Below, one piece after another: positions 42,677-49,790 of a stretch of DNA of 53,960 bases. Both the position numbers and the translations under genes were made by a program. The notes under the pieces were generated by a model. The model did no database searches, was not told the origin of the DNA, and saw only the letters and a program-made list of their open reading frames with translations. The number at the start of each line of letters is the position of its first letter. Position 1 is the stretch's first letter. Source of the stretch: Bdellovibrionaceae bacterium UBA2351 (GTDB lineage Bacteria; Bdellovibrionota; Bdellovibrionia; Bdellovibrionales; Bdellovibrionaceae); contig DDTZ01000080.1 in NCBI GenBank assembly GCA_002344565.1, positions 7,374 through 61,333 of the forward strand. Reading direction: 5' to 3'.

Positions 42677-43441
42677 TTAGCGGGGATCAGTATCAATTCT
42701 AAGTGCCGAGCGTCCTTCGATTTCTTTTTTGCTGTTAATTCGTTGAAGCATTTCATTTCCAGTGACTTGGCCAAGTGTGCGTAAAGCTCCGTCGTGTGCG
42801 AATAGTGCGGCTGGGTTATTTGTTGGCGCCAATGCTTCACTAACTTTGAAACCCATTCTCCATAAACCTACGAAGCTAGGGAATTCTACATCTGAATTTG
42901 CATTTACGGCTAATGAACCAACACTGGTATCAAAACCAGCCGATACGAATTCTTCATTAACAGAGTCACCAAAACACGACAGGTTGTACATTAGACGAAG
43001 TTTCTTTTTCATTTTAGCAACTAGGTCTCTTTGTGCCGGAGTATCTGCACGCAATAGACGTGTCATCAAATCAGATATTCTAACTCCCCCTTCAAAGAAA
43101 TAAAGTCTATTTGTGTTGCCGTGAAGAGATAGGACGACGTCAACTGCTTTTACTCGTTCATCAAGAGCCAGCGTTCTAAGAGCGTTGACAAAGTTGTTGC
43201 TTGTTGCTGAGCGATCGAATTGTCCGATAACTCGGCTGTATTCGCTGGCCAAGATGCCATCAGGAATAGCGCGAGTTAAACTTTCCAGTGTGCGGTAGAG
43301 ATCTCTTAGATCACGTGGCCCGTGCTGGTCTAGTTCGGAAACTACTACCAAAACGCGTTCATTTTTGGTGATTTCGGCATTCGCTTGGAAGCTTAGAGCC
43401 ATCGCGATTACGACCGCAGTAAATTTAAGTAAGTTTTTCAT
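42677..43441 (-). CDS. Secreted protein with a possible clan CD-like Cys/His pair
   Basis: A 254-residue protein with signal peptide 1-22 (cleavage after ANA). VLVVVSELDQHG opens the mature part. VDVVLSLHGNTN (about 100-111) followed by LRLMYNLSCFGDS (about 147-159) has the strand-His-Gly and strand-Ser-Cys arrangement of caspase-like (clan CD) folds. No family match is recalled, so peptidase activity is only a hypothesis. AAGGAG precedes the ATG. Confidence 0.75.
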   Translation of the reverse strand: MKNLLKFTAVVIAMALSFQANAEITKNERVLVVVSELDQHGPRDLRDLYRTLESLTRAIPDGILASEYSRVIGQFDRSATSNNFVNALRTLALDERVKAVDVVLSLHGNTNRLYFFEGGVRISDLMTRLLRADTPAQRDLVAKMKKKLRLMYNLSCFGDSVNEEFVSAGFDTSVGSLAVNANSDVEFPSFVGLWRMGFKVSEALAPTNNPAALFAHDGALRTLGQVTGNEMLQRINSKKEIEGRSALRIDTDPR

Positions 43442-43470
43442 ATCTTTCTCCTTTTAAGAGGCGATTAATT

Positions 43471-43500
43471 CGCCGTTGTTTATGTACTTAATTTACGGCG
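43471..43500. promoter_or_regulatory. Inverted repeat between divergent genes
   Basis: CGCCGT (43471-43476) and ACGGCG (43495-43500) flank an 18-base AT-rich spacer between the secreted protein gene and the TPR regulator gene. A TATAAT-like box (near 43552) lies closer to the regulator. Confidence 0.3.
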
Positions 43501-43574
43501 TGTTATTTCATTTTTAAATTAACGTTACTAAACAAAATATGGTATGTTTTGATATAATAAGAAATATAGGTTAA

Positions 43575-45371
43575 ATGTCTGAAATTATTAATAAAAATAT
43601 AAAATTGAAAAAACTCTTCAATTCTGGAGATTACAAGAAAAGTGCCTTAATGGCAGAGGCTGAACTGGATGAGTCTAACTATTCGGTCATCTCGGTCCTT
43701 ATTGGTAGCTATGTATTTATAGGTGAAACCAAAAAAGCGAACGGTCTATTTAAGAAATTCAAGAAACACTTCGCCTTGGAAGATCATGCACTTTCAATTT
43801 TTTACCTCGCTATCGGCTTCACGCGCAGCGGGGACATTCAGCAAGCGAAAAGCCTAATACTAGAGTGTTTTTCCTTGTATAGAAAGACTCCGAAGAATTC
43901 ATTTATACGATTTAGTTTTTTTCAATCCCTTGGGTTTCTAAGTTATTTTAGATCTAGGTTTCGTAAATCATTGCGATATGCCAAGGCAGCTAAAGAATCT
44001 GCCTACGAAACCCATGAAGAAAGTCTAATTATTTTAGCAGATGATTTGGTAGCAAATAGCCAAATTATTTCCGGTGAGATTTATTCAGGTATTGAAGGGC
44101 TTCGTGAATGTTATGTTAGATCTCTTAAAGTTAGAAATATGAATCTAGCGAAATCTATTCGCGTGAGTATCATTTCATTTGAATCTCAATACGGATTGCT
44201 GAGTAACCCAATCCTGACATTGAAAGGGCATCTAAAAAAAATCCATCCTCAAAATACTTATTCTCGGAATTTGATTTGGCTGGCGCTAATGAATCAATTC
44301 TTAAATCAAGGTCGCTTGAGAGACTTTGAAATTCATTACCCTTTAGCGCAGAAAGAAATTTTTAAAATTCAACAGCCCCGACATCAAATCTTACTTAGAT
44401 TTAAATGGGCACACTGGGAATTTCTAAGGTTTAATTACGAAGCAGCTTTGCTTGAGCTTGCAAAAATTGAAGAGGCTTTATCGACAAAAAATGACATTCT
44501 TCTGTTGTCACAAATCTATGGTCTTCGCTATAAAATTTTGAAAGATAGAAATCCTGAACGAGCGGCTCAGATTTTTGAGCTTTTAAAGTTTTGGCACAAA
44601 GTTAGCGGCAGCAATCAATCCTTGAGTCATCTGTCGCGAATCCGCAGTGATCATACAGCATCGCAATCACAAGATCAGATTGGAAATATGATTAATGAAT
44701 ACTACCAGTTAGGTAGTTCAGGTTCAGTTAAGCAGCTTATTTCTAGAAAACGTTGGATTCATTTTCATGATCAATTAGATCACACCCTAATTAGGGCCCA
44801 CGGATATAAGAAAGTATTGGTTTTAGGGTTTGAGGGGAATAAGGGGTTGTTTCTAACAGACGGAAATTGGTCATTTGTTCCCGAGCCTACGATTTTGGAA
44901 AAGAAGCTATTAAATCAACTCAGTACAGAACCCTTGTCTAAGGAACAGTTGGTAAACCTAATTTGGGGTTATTCATACAGCCCATTAGCTCATGATCCAA
45001 TGCTTATGACACTAATACAACGAGCTCGAAAATATTTAGATAACCTGGGCTTGAAAATCAACGTAAGCGAAGGAGTATACCAATTAAGTCAACCACTGCT
45101 TTTGAGTGAGCTCACGGAAAAACTAGCTTTGAAAGTTACTCAAACAGGGGTGCAGAGAGCTGCTGCTTCAGATATGTCTTTGAGCTATCGTCAGTTTCAA
45201 ATTTTGGAAACTATTTCAATGTCTACTGCGCCTATTTCTATCGGAGCCCTTTTAAAAATAGTAAAGGTGTCCCGGATGACATTGTTTAGAGATTTACGTG
45301 AATTGCATTTACAAAAAAAGGTTACCAGTTTAGGAAAAGGTAGAGGAGTCGGTTATGTCTTATATCGCTAA
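43575..45371 (+). CDS. Large TPR-like / double winged-helix regulator
   Basis: A 598-residue soluble protein. Residues 1-370 are a run of helix pairs of the TPR type. Residues about 440-510 form an OmpR-like winged helix (LSKEQLVNLIWGYSYSPLAHDPMLMTLIQRARKYL), and 530-598 a second winged helix of MarR/DeoR type (ISIGALLKIVKVSRMTLFRDLREL). The order is like large SARP/AfsR-type regulators turned round, without an ATPase. No named family is recognised. Its 3' end overlaps the next gene by 17 bases, which suggests it serves that gene product. No clear ribosome site precedes the ATG at 43575. Confidence 0.8.
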   Translation: MSEIINKNIKLKKLFNSGDYKKSALMAEAELDESNYSVISVLIGSYVFIGETKKANGLFKKFKKHFALEDHALSIFYLAIGFTRSGDIQQAKSLILECFSLYRKTPKNSFIRFSFFQSLGFLSYFRSRFRKSLRYAKAAKESAYETHEESLIILADDLVANSQIISGEIYSGIEGLRECYVRSLKVRNMNLAKSIRVSIISFESQYGLLSNPILTLKGHLKKIHPQNTYSRNLIWLALMNQFLNQGRLRDFEIHYPLAQKEIFKIQQPRHQILLRFKWAHWEFLRFNYEAALLELAKIEEALSTKNDILLLSQIYGLRYKILKDRNPERAAQIFELLKFWHKVSGSNQSLSHLSRIRSDHTASQSQDQIGNMINEYYQLGSSGSVKQLISRKRWIHFHDQLDHTLIRAHGYKKVLVLGFEGNKGLFLTDGNWSFVPEPTILEKKLLNQLSTEPLSKEQLVNLIWGYSYSPLAHDPMLMTLIQRARKYLDNLGLKINVSEGVYQLSQPLLLSELTEKLALKVTQTGVQRAAASDMSLSYRQFQILETISMSTAPISIGALLKIVKVSRMTLFRDLRELHLQKKVTSLGKGRGVGYVLYR

Positions 45372-45852
45372 AGTTATCGTATTGGTATTAACTCTAAACA
45401 CGCTTGCAGATGCTGAAGAATTAATTCTTTCAGGTGTTTATGTGGTTCCAACGAGTGAAAAAAATTTAACTCAGGCAGCTCAATTCAAAGTAACTAATTA
45501 CAAAATTATCGAGCCCAATTCCGCAGATCCAGTTATTCAGTTTACATTGCCTATTGAGCTTACGGGTGTGGTTAATACTTTGGAGTTTCACCGCGCGCAA
45601 ATCATAGACCCAGTGGAAAAGACGGCACTTTATATATCCTCATCAGGTTCGGCTCTTTGCTATGGTCCGTGGGTGAGTTTAAAATGTTTCTTCAAATTTA
45701 AAGATCTTCAAATTGAAGAAGTTAAAGTTAAACAAGTTCTAAGTGATCTATTCAAGGGTCAGCAGTTTTCGCAAAAGCTTATACTTGCTCAGGCCTTTAT
45801 GGGTGAGCCTGTTGGAATTTTGCAAATTGCAAAAAAGCCAATTCGTCCTTAG
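45355..45852 (+). CDS. Secreted protein coupled to the TPR regulator
   Basis: A 165-residue protein with signal peptide about 1-20 (LADA cleavage region). The mature part starts EELILSGVYVVP and is beta-rich; two Cys lie at about 102 and 111. It overlaps the regulator gene by 17 bases, and AAGGT-like bases lie inside that gene. No family recognised. The stop shares a TTAG overlap with the convergent MFS gene. Confidence 0.7.
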   Translation: MSYIAKVIVLVLTLNTLADAEELILSGVYVVPTSEKNLTQAAQFKVTNYKIIEPNSADPVIQFTLPIELTGVVNTLEFHRAQIIDPVEKTALYISSSGSALCYGPWVSLKCFFKFKDLQIEEVKVKQVLSDLFKGQQFSQKLILAQAFMGEPVGILQIAKKPIRP

Positions 45853-47045
45853 TTAATTTTTTTCGTTTTAAGAATAATTAGACCAACCGCTGAGGAAAAG
45901 AAAATGACTGCGGCGGTTGGTAGCGTACCCTTAATGTCAAACAATCCAATACTTCCTGAAATAACAGCCCCAATTCCTAGTTGAAGGAAACCCAAAAGGG
46001 CTGAAGCTGATCCCGCATTTTTTGTAAATGGCGATAATGCTAACGATACCGCATTCGGATACGAAATACCCGCACATGATAGCAGAACAAATAGAAATGC
46101 AATTGTTGGAATTAAGCCGTAAAGGTTTTGCCAGACTCCCAAAAAGAAAACGGCACCAAACAGAACCTGAACGGTTAGTGATGCAGCCAAAATCTTCCGA
46201 CTCGAGAGTTTCTTCATTAGCAGTAAGTTCAGTTGACCGCCACCGATCATTCCTACAGCGAGAAAGGCAAAGATAGCGCTATAGATATGAGCGCTGACTT
46301 TAAAACCTTCCATAAATATCGCGGGTGAACCTGCAACATACACAAATAGGCCAGCGAATGAAAATGATCCCGCCAACGTATGTACGTGAAACATCGGGAT
46401 TTTAAAAATTTCCACGAAATTTTTAAAAATAGACTTTGGATGAAGCACCACGCTGTGGTCACCGGTATGCCCTTCCGGCAAAAAGAAAAATACACAGCTC
46501 AGTAGGGCTGCGCCCATAATGGCAAGAGCAACAAACTCGGCCTGCCATCCCCAAGACTCTGAGATGAAACTTCCAATAGTTGGTGCTAGTAGAGGTGAGG
46601 TACTCAGTACAAGCATTAACAGTGAAAAAACTTTAGCTCCTTCTTTTTGAGGGAAGAAGTCTTTTACCATGGCCGTCGCGGCAACACCGGCGACGCAGCC
46701 ACCAAGGGCTTGAAATACGCGATACAGCATCAGTTGTTCGACAGTGACTGAAGTCATACATGCAAATGAAGCAATGATATAAAGAACTAGGCCAGCGTAC
46801 AATGGGGGCTTGCGACCGAAGCGATCTAAAAGTGGACCGTATATTAATTGTCCGAACGAATAGCCAAAGAAATAGGTCGAAACAGAAAATGCAACCCGAG
46901 CTAATGAGGTATTCAAAGCTTCTGCAATTTGCGGAAATGCAGGCAGGTAGAGATCGATTGAAAAAGGTGTGAGCGCATTCAGTGAGCCAAGCATCAAGAT
47001 CAAAAAGAAGTTTTGCGATTTAGTGCGGGAGTGGAGGTGATTCAT
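45849..47045 (-). CDS. MFS multidrug transporter (Bcr/CflA type)
   Basis: A 398-residue membrane protein with twelve helices. LTPFSIDLYLPAFPQIAEAL and GQLIYGPLLDRFGRKPPLY are the Bcr/CflA drug-proton antiporter signature. It exports hydrophobic drugs such as bicyclomycin or chloramphenicol in known members; the real substrate is unknown. The start at 47045 (MNHLHSRTKSQ) is preferred to a TTG at 47057. An inverted repeat lies 31 bases before it. Confidence 0.9.
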   Translation of the reverse strand: MNHLHSRTKSQNFFLILMLGSLNALTPFSIDLYLPAFPQIAEALNTSLARVAFSVSTYFFGYSFGQLIYGPLLDRFGRKPPLYAGLVLYIIASFACMTSVTVEQLMLYRVFQALGGCVAGVAATAMVKDFFPQKEGAKVFSLLMLVLSTSPLLAPTIGSFISESWGWQAEFVALAIMGAALLSCVFFFLPEGHTGDHSVVLHPKSIFKNFVEIFKIPMFHVHTLAGSFSFAGLFVYVAGSPAIFMEGFKVSAHIYSAIFAFLAVGMIGGGQLNLLLMKKLSSRKILAASLTVQVLFGAVFFLGVWQNLYGLIPTIAFLFVLLSCAGISYPNAVSLALSPFTKNAGSASALLGFLQLGIGAVISGSIGLFDIKGTLPTAAVIFFSSAVGLIILKTKKIN

Positions 47046-47075
47046 AGCAATTGACAATAAGTCAGCATCATATAG

Positions 47076-47102
47076 CCGTCAATCGCTGGGATTTATTGAC
47101 GG
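47076..47102. promoter_or_regulatory. Inverted repeat upstream of the MFS gene
   Basis: CCGTCAAT (47076-47083) and ATTGACGG (47095-47102) surround an 11-base spacer, between the nnrD stop and the MFS start. It could be an operator or the nnrD terminator stem, but no U-tract follows. Confidence 0.4.
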
Positions 47103-47134
47103 GCCAAAATTTAAATCAAAGTACGAACATGATT

Positions 47135-47962
47135 TTATCGGCGTACCGTTTTTAAAATTTTCGGTAAGTAGTCTATCAAATCTGTTGGTCTAAGACTTAG
47201 ACTATCGTTTCCGGCTTTCAAAAAACGTCTTGATGCCAATCCATGGATATAGGCTCCAATTGCTGCGGCCGTTGGTGCGAGAACTTGTTGAGCTAGTAAA
47301 GCACCAATAATTCCAGATAGCACATCGCCGGTTCCAGCTTTGGCTAGAGCAGGGGTACCTGCTTTGGAAGTAAAAATATTATTTCCGTCTGTAATGTAAG
47401 TGATAGGGCCTTTTAATAAAATCACGCAGCCATATTTTTTCTGAGCCTGTGTTAAGAAGACCTTGGGATTTTTTCTAATTTTTTCGGAAGGAATGTCCAA
47501 GAGTCGTGAAAGTTCGCCTTCGTGTGGAGTTAAAACCCAATTTTGAGGAAGTCTAACGTTCTTCATTTTGGCGAGTAAATTCAAACCATCAGCGTCTAGG
47601 ACCACCGAGGAAGCTTTGTTTTTAATGAGCAGTTTTAAAAGGCTTAAAGATTTAGGGGACTGTCCGATGCCAGGGCCAAACACGTGGGCCGCTACGTTTA
47701 GAGAATTTAATTTTTTTGCATCTTGTTTTACAAATAGGATATCAGGATGTGTAAGAAGATCTTTTGAGGACCAGTCCATCATTAAATAAGTGTAACCCGC
47801 GCCTGTACGTGTTCCCGCTAATGCACTTAAAATACCAGCGCCATACATGCCCTTCGAGCCGGCGATAACTAGTAATTTGCCCCCATGAGTTTTGTTCATT
47901 CTTCGAGAACGAACAGGCAAATACTTTTTAACGAAACTTTTTGTAACTGGAACGGTTTTCAC
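47135..47962 (-). CDS. nnrD: ADP/ATP-dependent NAD(P)HX dehydratase
   Basis: Repairs hydrated NADH and NADPH. The 275-residue protein is the ribokinase-like C-terminal domain of YjeF: VIAGSKGMYGAG (32-43), VFGPGIGQS (93-101), LTPHEGELSRLL and the catalytic AKAGTGDVLSG (about 205-215). It is a stand-alone dehydratase, not fused to the NnrE epimerase, and no epimerase gene is in this window. On the same strand as the MFS gene. Confidence 0.93.
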   Translation of the reverse strand: MKTVPVTKSFVKKYLPVRSRRMNKTHGGKLLVIAGSKGMYGAGILSALAGTRTGAGYTYLMMDWSSKDLLTHPDILFVKQDAKKLNSLNVAAHVFGPGIGQSPKSLSLLKLLIKNKASSVVLDADGLNLLAKMKNVRLPQNWVLTPHEGELSRLLDIPSEKIRKNPKVFLTQAQKKYGCVILLKGPITYITDGNNIFTSKAGTPALAKAGTGDVLSGIIGALLAQQVLAPTAAAIGAYIHGLASRRFLKAGNDSLSLRPTDLIDYLPKILKTVRR

Positions 47963-47970
47963 TAAATTAA

Positions 47971-48001
47971 TTCTGGACCAGCAAAATCATTTTGTCCAGA
48001 A
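47971..48001. promoter_or_regulatory. Inverted repeat between nnrD and a divergent gene
   Basis: TTCTGGAC (47971-47978) and GTCCAGAA (47994-48001) flank a 15-base spacer, directly upstream of nnrD. Possible operator or leader hairpin. Confidence 0.35.
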
Positions 48002-48116
48002 AAGGGATGCTGAAGGCAAATTTGGAGTTCGTGTTAAATTCTGTACGTATCTAACTAGCGCTCTATGGCATTGAATATGCAAATATTCTTAGCAAGAGAT
48101 TTAATGGGAGGCTGTC

Positions 48117-48548
48117 TTGAAACCAGACTACCACACGTTTTTTGATGCTTATGTTGATTCATATAATCAGGCTTTAACCGGTAAGCTTGATATAGATTTG
48201 ATTCGAAGTTTCTTTGCCGACACGTTTCTGGCTGCGGGTCCGCTAACAGTCTCGACCAAAAAAAACGGTTTCTTTTTCTCGATTCTTTTGAAGAAGGGTT
48301 ACACGTTCTATAGAAAGATTGGAACCAAGCAGTTGAGAGTAAAAAAGCTCGCGGTGACAGCAATTGATTACTTTCATGACATGGTTAAAGTTCAATACAA
48401 TGCCGACTATATAAAAAAAACTGGAGAGACCGTCTCTATGGATTTCGAGATTACCTATTTTGTTCGACATCCAGAGGACGTGCCTAAAATATTCGGTTTT
48501 GTGGCAGGTGATGAAATGGAGATGTATAAAGAAGCCGGCCTTATCTAA
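48117..48548 (+). CDS. NTF2-like/SnoaL-type small protein
   Basis: A 143-residue protein from a TTG at 48117 with a good GGGAGG site; no in-frame ATG fits. FFDAYVDSYNQALTGKLDIDLIRSFFADTFLAAGP (8-42) and the following strands suggest the NTF2-like cone fold used for small-ligand binding. No catalytic residues can be named. Its TAA overlaps the convergent tetR stop (CTAA). Confidence 0.65.
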   Translation: MKPDYHTFFDAYVDSYNQALTGKLDIDLIRSFFADTFLAAGPLTVSTKKNGFFFSILLKKGYTFYRKIGTKQLRVKKLAVTAIDYFHDMVKVQYNADYIKKTGETVSMDFEITYFVRHPEDVPKIFGFVAGDEMEMYKEAGLI

Positions 48549-49159
48549 AGACGCGACTGTGCTTGAATGGTTTGAAAAAATCGTTTTAAAGAATCATAAA
48601 GAGAATCAAAAACCTTAGGATCATCTAGGCCTTTCAGCATTCCGTATATTCCTTCATGAGTCATCACGATAAAGTTAGCCACATGCCGAGTATTAACGTC
48701 GGATTTCAAAATGCCAGATTTTTTAGCGCGTTTAAGAACAGTATCTGTTTCGTCGATCCACAAATTAAGGGCAATTTGTAGTCGCTCTCTAAATCCGGCA
48801 TCGATAGGCGACATTTCTTGAACCAAGTTATTTAAAGGACAGCCTAGTCGTAAATGCTCGGGTGTTGATTTTCCAATCAGATTTTTCATTTGCTTCAAGA
48901 TTCCATCTAGAGGATTTTCATATGAAGCGAGTGGCGTAATCCAGCGATCGATAATCATGGGCTTAATAACATCGTCAACTAATGCATACCCAAGATCCAA
49001 TTTTGTTGGAAAGTGATGATAGAATGCCCCTTTAGTCAGAGACGTTTTCTTTACGATGTCATCTACACTTACGCCTTGAAAGCCATGACTAAATACTTCT
49101 ATGAAGGCAACTTCCAGTATTTCTTTTCTAGTTTTGTCTAGGTCTCGACCTTTACGCAT
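48545..49159 (-). CDS. TetR-family transcriptional repressor
   Basis: A 204-residue regulator: the HTH (ILEVAFIEVFSHGFQGVSVDDIVKKTSLTKGAFYHHF, about 14-50) is classic TetR, followed by a helical ligand domain with LRLGCPLNNLVQEMS, as in the TetR_C_6/AcuR-like group. It is divergent from the SRPBCC gene at 49240 and separated from it by a 28-base palindrome, so it very probably represses that gene and itself. The same core motif lies before the VOC gene at 37033. Confidence 0.92.
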   Translation of the reverse strand: MRKGRDLDKTRKEILEVAFIEVFSHGFQGVSVDDIVKKTSLTKGAFYHHFPTKLDLGYALVDDVIKPMIIDRWITPLASYENPLDGILKQMKNLIGKSTPEHLRLGCPLNNLVQEMSPIDAGFRERLQIALNLWIDETDTVLKRAKKSGILKSDVNTRHVANFIVMTHEGIYGMLKGLDDPKVFDSLYDSLKRFFQTIQAQSRL

Positions 49160-49188
49160 GAGTTTAGTCTAGCAACAGGAAGCTGATT

Positions 49189-49216
49189 TGACAACATACT
49201 ATTCAGTATGTTGTCA
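49189..49216. promoter_or_regulatory. TetR operator (28-base perfect palindrome)
   Basis: TGACAACATACT-ATTC-AGTATGTTGTCA: two perfect 12-base halves around 4 bases, between tetR (start 49159) and the SRPBCC gene (49240). A TTGACA -35-like box (49188-49193) overlaps its left edge. Core ACATAC-N6-GTATGT is shared with 36986-37007. Confidence 0.85.
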
Positions 49217-49239
49217 TTGTCCAATCCGGAGGAGATTCG

Positions 49240-49773
49240 ATGTTAAAGAAGATAGGTTTACTGATACTTACATTAGTTTTGGTTTTCATTGGTTATGTAT
49301 CTACACGCGAAGGAAAGTTTTATTACGAACGAAACGGGTTGATCGAGGCCTCGCCCGAAAGAATCTTTCCGCATATAAGTAATTTTAAATTGGGTCACGA
49401 GTGGTCGCCATATGAAAAAATGGATCCTAACATGAAAAAAACGTTTACTGGGAGCGACGGTGAAGTTGGCTCGGTAATGGAATTTGAAGGAAATATGGAT
49501 TCTGGGTCAGGTAAGTTAGAAATTTTGAAGATCGTACCAAACGAAATGGTCGAAATCAGATTGACGATGTTAAAACCATTCTATGGAGTAAACTTAGTTA
49601 CGTACAAACTTACTCCAGAAGAAAAGGGTACTCGTTTTTCTTGGTCAATGTCAGGTGATGGTGGATTCATGGGAAAGCTGATGACGGTGCTTATCGATTG
49701 TGAAGCCATGGTCGGCGGTCAGTTCAATCAAGGGATTACAAGCTTAAAAGCACTAGTTGAAAACAAACAATAG
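49240..49773 (+). CDS. Membrane-anchored SRPBCC (polyketide cyclase-like) protein
   Basis: A 177-residue protein: an N-terminal hydrophobic anchor (4-20), then an SRPBCC domain (33-177) with LIEASPERIFPHISNFKLGHEWSPYEKMDPN. This membrane-tethered form is widespread and of unknown function; hydrophobic ligand binding at the membrane is likely. GGAGGAG precedes the ATG. It is controlled by the TetR gene next door, by position of the palindrome. Confidence 0.88.
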   Translation: MLKKIGLLILTLVLVFIGYVSTREGKFYYERNGLIEASPERIFPHISNFKLGHEWSPYEKMDPNMKKTFTGSDGEVGSVMEFEGNMDSGSGKLEILKIVPNEMVEIRLTMLKPFYGVNLVTYKLTPEEKGTRFSWSMSGDGGFMGKLMTVLIDCEAMVGGQFNQGITSLKALVENKQ

Positions 49774-49790
49774 CAGACAATGCGGACCCG

